Program-made: the position numbers and the translations under genes
The notes under the pieces: generated by a model
Seen by the model: the letters and a program-made list of their open reading frames with translations, nothing else
Told to the model about the DNA's origin: nothing
Database searches by the model: none
NCBI RefSeq assembly: GCF_030209355.1
Contig: NZ_JARVSF010000002.1
Location: 1-64,000 of the forward strand
DNA: 64,000 nt
Direction: 5' to 3'
Source of the DNA: Pseudarthrobacter sp. fls2-241-R2A-127
GTDB lineage: Bacteria; Actinomycetota; Actinomycetes; Actinomycetales; Micrococcaceae
Shown here: in pieces, positions 7,266 through 15,152 of the stretch
How the letters are laid out: each line of letters opens with the position of its first letter
Position numbering within the stretch: position 1 is the stretch's first letter

Positions 7266-8828
7266 ATGGACAACAACGGAGTTGGCTCCTGGCTGGAGCG
7301 CCGCCGGCACAAATCAGGCGCCAAGACGGCCCTGCTCTCAGCCGCGGGCACCCTGAGCTACGAAGAGCTCGCCGCGCGCACGGACCGCCTGGCCAATGCA
7401 CTCCGGGACAGGGGAGTGACAAAAGGGGACCGGGTTGCGTACCTGGGGGAGAACCACCCGTCCTTCGTGGAGACGTTCTTCGCCTGCGGCCTCCTCGGCG
7501 CCATCTTCGTCCCGCTCAACACCCGGCTCGCCCCGCCTGAGCTCCAGTTCCAGCTGCAGGATTCCGGAGCCCGGCTCCTGGTCAACGCCGCCGCCCTGGA
7601 ACCGTCCGCCTCCGCCGCGGTGGAGGCGACAGGGGTCACCCACCGCCTGGTGATGGCGGCCGACGGCGGGACGGAACCTTCCGGCGCTCAGCCACCGGCC
7701 GGCGTCGAGCGTTCCGTCACGGCGGAACGCTACGAAGAAGCGCTGCAGGCGGCGGCGCCGGACCACCCCGACGTGCCGGTGGGGCACGACGACGGGGCAA
7801 TGATCCTCTACACCTCCGGGACCACTGGAAAGCCCAAGGGAGCCCTGCTGACGCACGGGAACATCACCTGGAACTGCATCAACACCATTGTGGACATGGA
7901 CATCAACCGCAACGATGTGGCGCTGATGATCTCGCCGCTGTTTCACGTGGCGTCGCTGGACATGGGCCTGCTGCCGATGCTGCTGAAGGGCGCCGCCGTG
8001 GTGCTGGAAGCCAAGTTTGATCCCGCCAGGGTCCTGGACCTGATCGAGCACCACAAGGTGACTACCCTCAACGGGGTGCCCACCACGTTCCAGCTGCTCT
8101 GCGAGCACCCGGGCTGGGAGGCGGCGGACCTGCGCTCCCTGGACAAGCTCACGTGCGGCGGCTCCGCCATTCCCCGCCGGGTCCTGGACGCGTACGAGGA
8201 CCGCGGCATCGGGTTCACCAGCTGCTACGGCATGACCGAAACAGCACCGGGCGCCACCATGCTCCCCGTGGCCCGCTCCAGGGACAAGGCCGGTTCGGCA
8301 GGCCTGCCGCACTTCTTCACCGACGTCCGGATCGCCGATCCCATGGGCGGCGCCGTGGTTCCCGGGGAGGTGGGAGAGATCCAGATCTCCGGGCCCAACG
8401 TGATCAAGGAGTACTGGAACCGGCCCGAGGCGACTGCCGGAAGCTACGCCGATTCGGTCTGGTTCCGCTCCGGCGACATGGGCTACCGGGACGGGGAAGG
8501 CTTCCTGTTTGTCTCCGACCGGCTCAAGGACATGATCATTTCCGGCGGGGAGAACATCTACCCGGCCGAGGTGGAAGCGGTCATCGCCGAGCACAGCGCC
8601 GTGGGCAGCGTGGCCGTTATCGGCGTCCCGGATGAGAAGTGGGGCGAGGTTCCCCAAGCGATCGTGACCCTCCGCGAAGGCGGATCGCTGACCAGCGAGG
8701 AGCTGCGCGGCTTCCTTGACGGCAGGCTCGCCCGCTACAAGATCCCCAAGTCCCTGGTGGTGGTGGCCGAGATGCCCCGCACAGCCAGCGGGAAGATCCG
8801 CAAGATGGAGCTCGGCAAACAGCTCTGA
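7266..8828 (+). CDS. couL: Acyl-CoA synthetase, probable p-hydroxycinnamate:CoA ligase CouL
   Basis: A 520-residue adenylate-forming ligase. Visible motifs are the phosphate-binding YTSGTTGKPKG near residue 182, YGMTETAPG, the hinge region SGDMGYRDGEGFL...DRLKDMIISGGENIYP, and the C-terminal RTASGKIRK with the catalytic lysine. AGGAG lies six bases before the ATG and only seven bases separate it from the transporter stop. It should activate the imported phenylpropenoid acid to its CoA ester, the entry step of the operon and the likely source of the inducer sensed by the MarR regulator. Substrate choice is inferred from context. Confidence 0.87.
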   Translation: MDNNGVGSWLERRRHKSGAKTALLSAAGTLSYEELAARTDRLANALRDRGVTKGDRVAYLGENHPSFVETFFACGLLGAIFVPLNTRLAPPELQFQLQDSGARLLVNAAALEPSASAAVEATGVTHRLVMAADGGTEPSGAQPPAGVERSVTAERYEEALQAAAPDHPDVPVGHDDGAMILYTSGTTGKPKGALLTHGNITWNCINTIVDMDINRNDVALMISPLFHVASLDMGLLPMLLKGAAVVLEAKFDPARVLDLIEHHKVTTLNGVPTTFQLLCEHPGWEAADLRSLDKLTCGGSAIPRRVLDAYEDRGIGFTSCYGMTETAPGATMLPVARSRDKAGSAGLPHFFTDVRIADPMGGAVVPGEVGEIQISGPNVIKEYWNRPEATAGSYADSVWFRSGDMGYRDGEGFLFVSDRLKDMIISGGENIYPAEVEAVIAEHSAVGSVAVIGVPDEKWGEVPQAIVTLREGGSLTSEELRGFLDGRLARYKIPKSLVVVAEMPRTASGKIRKMELGKQL

Positions 8829-8867
8829 GCGCTTCGCCCCGGAAGATGGAGGTTCCCGCGGGTGTGG

Positions 8868-8911
8868 GGCTCCGCCGTTGTTACCGTTCCCGGTCATCAA
8901 TTGGCGGAGCC
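8868..8911. repeat. Inverted repeat GGCTCCGCC / GGCGGAGCC
   Basis: Two perfect 9-bp arms (8868-8876 and 8903-8911) flank 26 bp between the CoA ligase stop and the BASS transporter start. It could end the cou transcript or act as an operator for the transporter gene. There is no T-tract. Confidence 0.4.
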
Positions 8912-8937
8912 ATACCACCCGGTGACACCATGATTGG

Positions 8938-9951
8938 ATGCTTGAGGCAACTAAACCCCAGAATTCCCCGGACGGGGCACCCCTCAACCCTGCGCTGGAA
9001 GCGGAAAGCAGGATCGCCCGCATCGCGGTGACGGTGTTCCCCCTCCTGGTGGTCGTCGCAGGCATCGCCGGCTTCCTGCTCCCCGGCGTCTTCAAACCCA
9101 TGGGACCGAGCGTGCCCTACCTCCTGGGCATCATCATGTTCTGCATGGGCCTGACGCTGACCCCGCCGGACTTCGCTGCCGTGGCCAAACGGCCGTGGGC
9201 CGTGGCGCTGGGCATCGTTGCCCACTACGTGATCATGCCCGGCGCCGGCTGGCTGATCGCCAGCGCCCTCAACCTCAGCCCGGAACTGGCCGTTGGCGTG
9301 ATCCTGGTGGGCTGCGCACCCTCCGGCACGGCCTCGAACGTGATGGCGTTCCTGGCCAAGGGCGATGTTGCCTTGTCCGTGGCGGTGGCCTCCGTCTCGA
9401 CCCTGATCGCCCCGATCGTCACCCCTCTGCTGGTCCTGTTCCTGGCCGGTTCGTACCTGCAGATCGACGCCGCCGGCATGGTCCTGGACATCGTCAAGAC
9501 CGTGCTGCTGCCGGTGGTCGCCGGACTCGTGGCCCGGCTCTTCCTCAAAAAGCTCGTGGCAAGGGTGCTGCCGGCACTGCCGTGGGCATCCGCCGTCGTG
9601 ATCTCCCTGATCGTGGCCATCGTGGTGGCCGGGAGCGCCAGCAAGATCATCGACGCCGGCGCCATCGTGTTCCTCGCTGTGGTGCTGCACAACGGCTTCG
9701 GCCTGGGCCTGGGCTACCTGGCCGGCAAGCTGGGGCGCCTGGATGACAAGGCGCGCCGCGCGCTCGCCTTCGAGGTGGGCATGCAGAACTCCGGCCTCGC
9801 ATCGACCCTGGCCATCGCCCACTTCACGCCGCTGGCAGCCCTGCCCTCCGCCGTTTTCTCCCTGTGGCACAACATCTCCGGCGCCATCGTGGCTGCCTGG
9901 CTGGCGCGCCGTCCGCTGGCGGACAAAGTTCCAGTGCAAAAAACGCCCTGA
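8938..9951 (+). CDS. Bile acid:sodium symporter (BASS) family transporter
   Basis: A 337-residue membrane protein with about nine to ten hydrophobic helices. Family signatures include CAPSGTASNVMAFLAKGD and the late EVGMQNSGLASTLA, which matches the sodium-site region of BASS carriers. Bacterial members move organic acids such as pantoate, pyruvate or aromatic acids with sodium, so the family name does not imply bile acids. The ATG at 8938 has no convincing ribosome binding site. It sits between the cou operon and the esterase/monooxygenase genes and may import the substrate of either. Confidence 0.85.
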   Translation: MLEATKPQNSPDGAPLNPALEAESRIARIAVTVFPLLVVVAGIAGFLLPGVFKPMGPSVPYLLGIIMFCMGLTLTPPDFAAVAKRPWAVALGIVAHYVIMPGAGWLIASALNLSPELAVGVILVGCAPSGTASNVMAFLAKGDVALSVAVASVSTLIAPIVTPLLVLFLAGSYLQIDAAGMVLDIVKTVLLPVVAGLVARLFLKKLVARVLPALPWASAVVISLIVAIVVAGSASKIIDAGAIVFLAVVLHNGFGLGLGYLAGKLGRLDDKARRALAFEVGMQNSGLASTLAIAHFTPLAALPSAVFSLWHNISGAIVAAWLARRPLADKVPVQKTP

Positions 9952-10059
9952 CCTGTTGGGCCCGTTGTTCCATCCCGCCCGCCGCAGGACCTGACACCAC
10001 GCCAGGTTCAACCCCCGCGCCACCGAGTTGCCGCCCGGGCGCCCTTCATTCACGAAGCA

Positions 10060-10076
10060 GTTTCATTCAGTGAAAC
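10060..10076. promoter_or_regulatory. Candidate operator GTTTCA-N5-TGAAAC
   Basis: A perfect 6-bp inverted repeat with a 5-bp spacer lies about 120 bp before the preferred esterase start. The layout resembles IclR/KdgR-type operators (compare TGAAAC half sites). No IclR gene is present in the window, so the regulator would be encoded elsewhere. Confidence 0.4.
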
Positions 10077-10193
10077 CGCCGGCGCATGCGGACCGGCCCA
10101 TGCCCCACAGTGGAGTCCAAGAAGCCGGGACCATCTGGTCCCGGGCCCGGCACGCCGGGTATGGATCAACAGGACAGAAACGGCGCGGCACAC

Positions 10194-11099
10194 ATGGAGT
10201 CAACGACGACGGAACTGCGGACCCTCCGGGGGATCGAGTTCGCCCGCCCACTGAACGCGGACCCGCTGCTGCTTGACCTCTACCTTCCGGAGGGGGCACC
10301 CGCCGCGGCCCGGGACGGACGCGGGACCGGCCGCCCCGCCGTGGTCCACTTCCACGGCGGCGGCTGGCGGACGGGGGAGCGGTCTTCCCTGGGTCCGGTC
10401 GTTGACCGCCTGGGGCTGAGCCCCATCGAACAGCTCGCCGCCGCAGGGTTCGTGGTGGCCTCCGCGGACTACCGCCTCACGGACGCCGCCACCTTCCCTG
10501 CCCAGTTGCTGGACGCCAAGGCAGCGGTCCGCTGGCTCCGCAACAACGCTGCCGGGTACGGGGTGGACCCGGACCGGATCTACGCCTGGGGTGACTCGGC
10601 CGGCGGCCACCTGGCCTGCCTCCTGGGCCTCACGGCCGGAGCAGCGGAGTTCCGTGAACCCGGCGGCACTGCGGACATCGATGACAGCGTTGCGGGTGTC
10701 GCAGCCTGGTACCCGCCCACGGACCTGCTCCGGATGGGCGAACAGGCGCCACCGGATGCCGTAGCCCGGGCGGATGATCCCGGCTCCCGGGAAGCACTGC
10801 TCATCGGCGCGCAGCCGGCCGCCGCCCCCGGCAAGGCACGGGCCGCCAGCCCCGCCACTTACGTGCACCCGGACGCGCCACCGTTCCTGCTGATCCATGG
10901 CACCGCTGACCGCTTCGTCCCCGTGGCCCAGTCCACCAGCCTGGCCGATGCGCTGGAAGTCGCGGGCAACGCCGTCGAACTCCTCCTGCTGGAGGACACG
11001 GACCACATGTGGGCCAGTCCGGACGGCAACAGCGGCGCCGCGGAGCAGGCGATTGCCGCCACCATCGGTTTCTTCCGCCGCCAGTCGGAACAGCACTGA
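10194..11099 (+). CDS. Alpha/beta hydrolase, HSL-type esterase
   Basis: An alpha/beta hydrolase of about 301 residues in the hormone-sensitive-lipase group. It has the oxyanion-hole VVHFHGGGW, the nucleophile elbow GDSAGGH, an Asp in HGTADRFVP and a His in DTDHMW, so the catalytic triad is complete. No signal peptide is seen, so it is cytoplasmic. Starts at 10161 and 10086 are possible in frame; 10194 is chosen because sequence typical of the family begins there. It leads a four-gene forward operon with FAH hydrolase, flavin monooxygenase and DUF3500. Likely job: hydrolysing an ester or lactone of the aromatic substrate or of a ring-cleavage intermediate. Confidence 0.82.
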   Translation: MESTTTELRTLRGIEFARPLNADPLLLDLYLPEGAPAAARDGRGTGRPAVVHFHGGGWRTGERSSLGPVVDRLGLSPIEQLAAAGFVVASADYRLTDAATFPAQLLDAKAAVRWLRNNAAGYGVDPDRIYAWGDSAGGHLACLLGLTAGAAEFREPGGTADIDDSVAGVAAWYPPTDLLRMGEQAPPDAVARADDPGSREALLIGAQPAAAPGKARAASPATYVHPDAPPFLLIHGTADRFVPVAQSTSLADALEVAGNAVELLLLEDTDHMWASPDGNSGAAEQAIAATIGFFRRQSEQH

Positions 11100-11158
11100 C
11101 CTCCCACCCCTTGCCCGGCGCCCACGCGCGCTCCGGGAACCGGACCTGAAAGGCCCCC

Positions 11159-12040
11159 ATGCAGTTCATCGGCATCACCCACCACGGCGAACCCTGGGCA
11201 GCCGCCCTCGCCGGTTCCCGCGTCCTCCCGCTCGTACCCGTCGCCGGGTTCTGGGCCGACGCCGAGGACTGGCAGGACAAGGCCGCGGGCCTGGCAGCCA
11301 ATGCGGCGGACCAGAACACCTCCGACGCCGGCGCCTGGCTGAAGCGTCGCAGCGTCACCGAGGTGCCGCTCGTCCCGGCCTCCGCCCGGGTCATCTGCGT
11401 AGGGCTGAACTACAAGGCGCACGTCGCCGAAGGCAGCTTCAAGGACGAGGAACTGCCGCCGTACCCCACCCTTTTTGCCCGGTGGACGGCGTCCCTGTCG
11501 GTCGGCAACGTTCCGGTCCCCGTCCCCGCGGGCGAGGACGGGCTGGACTGGGAAGGCGAAGTGGCCGCGTACATCGGACGCCGGGTCGAATCCGCGGACG
11601 AAACGGCCGCGGCGGACGCCGTATTTGGCTACTCCACCTTCAACGACATCACCTCACGCAAGGCCCAGAAGCTCACCTCGCAGTGGACCCTGGGCAAGAA
11701 CGGCGATTTCAGCGGCCCCCTGGGCCCTGTGGTCAGCCGCGACGAGGTAGGCGACCTCCGCGACGGCCTGCAGGTCCGCACCCGCGTCAACGGCATCGAA
11801 GCCCAGAACGGCAACACACGGGACATGATCTTCTCCGTCCCCGCCATCATTGCCCTCATCAGCCAGACGTTCACGCTGCACCCGGGCGACGTCATCGCCA
11901 CCGGCACCCCCGACGGCGTGGGGTACGCCCGCACCCCGCAATGGCTCCTCCAACCCGGCGACACCGTGGAAGTGGAGATCGAGAAGCTCGGCACCCTGAC
12001 CACGCCGGTAGGGGACCTCACCTTGCGGAGCCGTGCCTGA
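11159..12040 (+). CDS. Fumarylacetoacetate hydrolase (FAH) family protein
   Basis: A 293-residue FAH-fold enzyme. After an N-terminal cap, the catalytic domain starts at VICVGLNYKAHVAEG. The metal acids are visible in DWEGEVAAYIG (two glutamates) and FNDITSRKAQ (aspartate), and the C-terminal part holds GDVIATGTPDGVG. Family members hydrolyse acylpyruvates or decarboxylate/hydrate oxo-acids after aromatic ring cleavage. Its stop overlaps the monooxygenase start by one base (TGATG), so the two are coupled. It suggests that ring hydroxylation by the neighbour leads to cleavage and a C-C hydrolysis. The exact substrate is unknown. Confidence 0.88.
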   Translation: MQFIGITHHGEPWAAALAGSRVLPLVPVAGFWADAEDWQDKAAGLAANAADQNTSDAGAWLKRRSVTEVPLVPASARVICVGLNYKAHVAEGSFKDEELPPYPTLFARWTASLSVGNVPVPVPAGEDGLDWEGEVAAYIGRRVESADETAAADAVFGYSTFNDITSRKAQKLTSQWTLGKNGDFSGPLGPVVSRDEVGDLRDGLQVRTRVNGIEAQNGNTRDMIFSVPAIIALISQTFTLHPGDVIATGTPDGVGYARTPQWLLQPGDTVEVEIEKLGTLTTPVGDLTLRSRA

Positions 12041-13788
12041 TGACCGTCCTGCAAAACCCCCTCCCCGCCGCTATCCCGGCGGAAGTGCAGGTCCTGATCG
12101 CCGGCGGCGGCCCCAGCGGGCTGTTCCTGGCATTGGACCTGGCCTCCCGCGGCGTCGCCAGCACCGTCATCGAACCCCGCACCGCCGTCGACCACACCCG
12201 GCCCCGCGCCAAAACCACCAACGCCCGCACCATGACGCACCTGCGCCGCCTGGGCCTCGCGGACCTGCTCCGCGACGCGGCGCCGCTGCCGGTGGAGTAC
12301 GCCCAGGATGTCATCTTCTGCACCGGACTCACCGGCCCCTCCGCCCACGAACTGCGCCGGTTCCGTAATGCCTTCCAATTGGTCCCGGGCAGGTATGGTC
12401 CGCAGCCCGAGTGCGGCCAGCAGGTGCCGCAGCCGGTCCTCGAAGAAGTCCTCCGCAGCGCCGCTGCGGACAACCCCCTGGTCACCCTGGTGACCGGGTG
12501 GACCGTGACCGATGCCGGCCCTGCCGGCCCTGCCGGCGGCGACGCCACCGGGCCGCACGCCGTCGTCGTCACCGGTGCGTCAGGCACCCGGCGCACCATC
12601 GCGGCGGAGTACCTTGTCGGAGCCGACGGCGGGTCCTCCACCGTGCGCCGCAGCCTGGGGCTGCGGCTGGAGGGCGGCTCCGCGGCCCTGTCCAACGTCA
12701 GCATCCTGTTCCGGTCGCAGTCCCTGGCATCCGCCATCGCACTGGATCCGGCCGTCCAGTACTGGGTGGTGGGAGCGGAAACCTCCGGCATGGTGGGTCC
12801 CATGGACCTGGCCGGCACCTGGTGGGCGATCATCCAGGGCGTGGATCCAGCTGTAAACACCAGCCCGGAAGACGCCGCGGCCATGGTCCGCTCCCTCGTG
12901 GGCGCGGAGGTGGACATTGACGTGGTGGCCACCGATCCGTGGACCGCCCGGATGCTGCTGGCTCCCGAGTACAGCCGGGGCAAGTTGTTCATGGTGGGGG
13001 ACGCCGCGCACCTCAACCCGCCCTGGGGCGGCCACGGCTTCAACACCTGCATCGGCGACGCCGCCAACCTGGCCTGGAAGCTCGCCGCCGCCATCACCGG
13101 ATGGGCTGGCCCGGCACTCCTGCCCAGTTACGGGGAAGAACGCCGCCCGGTGGCAGCCCGCACCATCCGCGACGCCGCCGAAAACGGCAAGGCCCTGGCC
13201 TACCACTTCGCGGACCCCCACCTCGCGGCACCGGGGGCACTCGGCGACGCGGCACGGCAGGCCGCCAACGCGGCGCTGGCCGTGAAACAGAGTGAGTTCG
13301 ACTCCCTGGGCCTGGTGCTGGGCTACTCGTATACGCAGTCATCGTTGGTGGTGCCGGACGCACTGCCCGCCCCCGCCGAGGACCCCATCCACTACGTTGC
13401 CTCAGCCGCCCCCGGCGCCCTCCTGCCGCATACCTGGCTGGCGGACGGCACCTCCCTGTACGCCCATTTGGGAACCGGCTTCACCCTGCTGGCCGACGCC
13501 GCCGCGCTCCACGGGGTGCCCGCAGCGGAAGCCTTCCAGCCGGTGCTGGCAGCCGCTGAACGGACGGGCGTCCCGGTGACCATCGCCGTCGTCGGACCTT
13601 CCGACGCCGGAACGCAGCTGTCCCGGCTATGGGGCGCCGGCATCCTGCTGGTCCGCCCGGACCAGCACGTGTCCTGGCGGGGCGATTCCGCCGCGGCCGC
13701 CGGCGCAGCCTTGTCCGTGGCGTCCGGCTGGGCGCCCACCTCCCTCGAAACCACCAGGAGCATCCGTGCAGACGCCGTCCTTCCGTGA
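12040..13788 (+). CDS. FAD-dependent aromatic monooxygenase (PheA/TfdB type)
   Basis: A 582-residue group A flavoprotein hydroxylase. The N-terminal FAD motif VLIAGGGPSGLFLAL, the DG motif YLVGADGGSSTVRR and the GD motif FMVGDAAHLNPPWGGHGFN are intact, followed by a thioredoxin-like C-terminal third as in phenol hydroxylase and TfdB. No N-terminal targeting signal. Such enzymes hydroxylate phenolic rings ortho or para using NAD(P)H and oxygen. It is translationally coupled to the FAH-family gene upstream, and the DUF3500 GTG start lies inside its last codons. The combination suggests hydroxylation of a phenolic ring, possibly a flavonoid A-ring or hydroxybenzoate. A short GCCGGCCCT duplication encodes GPAGPAG near residue 162. 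Confidence 0.87.
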   Translation: MTVLQNPLPAAIPAEVQVLIAGGGPSGLFLALDLASRGVASTVIEPRTAVDHTRPRAKTTNARTMTHLRRLGLADLLRDAAPLPVEYAQDVIFCTGLTGPSAHELRRFRNAFQLVPGRYGPQPECGQQVPQPVLEEVLRSAAADNPLVTLVTGWTVTDAGPAGPAGGDATGPHAVVVTGASGTRRTIAAEYLVGADGGSSTVRRSLGLRLEGGSAALSNVSILFRSQSLASAIALDPAVQYWVVGAETSGMVGPMDLAGTWWAIIQGVDPAVNTSPEDAAAMVRSLVGAEVDIDVVATDPWTARMLLAPEYSRGKLFMVGDAAHLNPPWGGHGFNTCIGDAANLAWKLAAAITGWAGPALLPSYGEERRPVAARTIRDAAENGKALAYHFADPHLAAPGALGDAARQAANAALAVKQSEFDSLGLVLGYSYTQSSLVVPDALPAPAEDPIHYVASAAPGALLPHTWLADGTSLYAHLGTGFTLLADAAALHGVPAAEAFQPVLAAAERTGVPVTIAVVGPSDAGTQLSRLWGAGILLVRPDQHVSWRGDSAAAAGAALSVASGWAPTSLETTRSIRADAVLP

Positions 13789-15001
13789 CTACCTGTTCGC
13801 CCCTGACCACCCGCGCGTCGCCGGGATCCGCGGACTGGATGCCCGCGAGTACGCAGAAGCGGCCAAGAGCGATTCGTTCGCCGGGCCCATGATCGAAGGG
13901 TGGCAGCAGCTCTACCCGCAGCCTTTCACCGGGATTACCAGCGACGGCGTCCGGCGGGAGGGCCTCTACCCGCTGGTGCCTGCCCGGCCCGGGGAGGAGG
14001 CACCCACCGCGGACATGATGGCTGCGGGGCGGAAGCTGCTTGGCGCTGTCACCGCGGACCAGGCGCTGAAGCTTTGCTACCCCGTGGACGCGCCCGAATG
14101 GCAGAGCTGGGCCAACCCGGAGTTCATGCAGCACGACACCGGCCTCCGGCTCGATGAACTGGAACCCGCGGTGCGCGATGCCGTGCTGGGGGTGGTGGAG
14201 GCTTCGCTGAGCCCGGCCGGGTTTGAGCTGGTGCGGAACCTCATGCGCATCAACGGGTTCCTAGGCGACCTGGTAGAGCTGCCCCTGCTGATGAACGAGT
14301 TCAGCTACAACTTCGCCCTCTATGGTGAGCCCTCGGAAACCGAACCGTGGGGGTGGCAGCTCTTTGGCCACCACGCGGCGCTGAACTGCCTGGTGGCCGG
14401 GACGCAGCTGGTCATCTCGCCCGTGTTCATGGGTGCCGAGCCGGACATGATCGACGCTGGCCCGCACCGGCGCGTCAAAGTATTCAAGGAGCGCATCGCC
14501 CTGGCCCGGGACCTGATGGGCGCCCTGCCTGCGGAGCTTCGGTCCGGCGCCGTTGTGTATGGGGCAATGGTGGACCCCGCTATGCCGGAGGGCCGCCTCC
14601 ACCCCGGAGATGAACGGCACCTGGGCGGCTGCTTCCAGGACAACCGGGTGATCCCGTACGAGGGCATCCTGGTGTCCGGGATGCCCGCCGATGCCCGGGA
14701 ACTGCTCGATGCCGTGGTGGACGATTTTATTGCCTACCTGCCGGACGGTCCCCGCGCCGCGCGCCGCCGGGAAATCCAGGAGCACTACGGCGAGACGTAC
14801 TTCAGCTGGATCGGCGGCTGGGAGGGGGAAGAAGCCTTCTACTTCCGGCTGCAGAGCCCCGTGGTGGTGCTGGAACTCGACCACCATACCGGGGTGTTCC
14901 TGAGCAACGAGGAGCCCGCCCCGTTCCACATGCATACCGTGGTCCGCACGCCCAACGGCAACGACTACGGCCGCGAACTGGTGAAGCAAGCCACACCCTG
15001 A
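13766..15001 (+). CDS. DUF3500-family protein
   Basis: A 411-residue protein recognisable as DUF3500 from its pattern: EFSYNFALYGEPSETEPWGWQ, GHHAALNC, GAEPDMIDAGPHRR, and the C-terminal SPVVVLELDHHTGVFL followed by PFHMHTVVRTPNGNDYG. The repeated His-rich motifs (GHH, DHH, HMH) would suit metal binding, but no activity is known to me for the family. It starts with GTG at 13766, preceded by AGGAG, and overlaps the monooxygenase gene by 23 bp, so it belongs to the same operon. Its constant partnership with a monooxygenase and FAH-type hydrolase here suggests a step in the same aromatic pathway, perhaps on a labile intermediate. Confidence 0.8.
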   Translation: MQTPSFRDYLFAPDHPRVAGIRGLDAREYAEAAKSDSFAGPMIEGWQQLYPQPFTGITSDGVRREGLYPLVPARPGEEAPTADMMAAGRKLLGAVTADQALKLCYPVDAPEWQSWANPEFMQHDTGLRLDELEPAVRDAVLGVVEASLSPAGFELVRNLMRINGFLGDLVELPLLMNEFSYNFALYGEPSETEPWGWQLFGHHAALNCLVAGTQLVISPVFMGAEPDMIDAGPHRRVKVFKERIALARDLMGALPAELRSGAVVYGAMVDPAMPEGRLHPGDERHLGGCFQDNRVIPYEGILVSGMPADARELLDAVVDDFIAYLPDGPRAARRREIQEHYGETYFSWIGGWEGEEAFYFRLQSPVVVLELDHHTGVFLSNEEPAPFHMHTVVRTPNGNDYGRELVKQATP

Positions 15002-15029
15002 CCCTCACCCCCCGTCCCTCCACCCACCG

Positions 15030-15087
15030 TCGATTGCTGAGTAGATGTCGTTTTGGGGCGCCATAACGACGTTTACTCAGCAATCGA
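15030..15087. repeat. Compound hairpin module, copy 1 (23-nt arms, 12-nt loop)
   Basis: Left arm 15030-15052 and right arm 15065-15087 pair over 23 nt with two positions that become G-U pairs in RNA. The 12-nt loop is TTGGGGCGCCAT. A TGGGGTT tag follows, then a classic terminator hairpin at 15107-15140. The same arrangement recurs at 21409-21512 with covarying arm sequence. It lies between convergent genes (DUF3500 and bicupin). Confidence 0.75.
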
Positions 15088-15106
15088 TGGGGTTCGGTAC
15101 ACACAG

Positions 15107-15140
15107 AAGGCCCGGATTTCCTTTCGGAAGTCCGGGCCTT
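15107..15140. terminator. Terminator hairpin of module copy 1
   Basis: AAGGCCCGGATTTCC (15107-15121) pairs with GGAAGTCCGGGCCTT (15126-15140) around a TTTC loop, with one G-U position. It is followed by TTCC on the forward strand. It is placed to end the DUF3500 operon and, read the other way, the bicupin transcript. Confidence 0.75.
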
Positions 15141-15152
15141 TTCCGCTGTGGA

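Noticed and set aside
12510..12545. Short GCCGGCCCT repeat inside the monooxygenase gene
   Set aside because: Only a two-unit in-frame microduplication in a loop; not a regulatory or mobile repeat.
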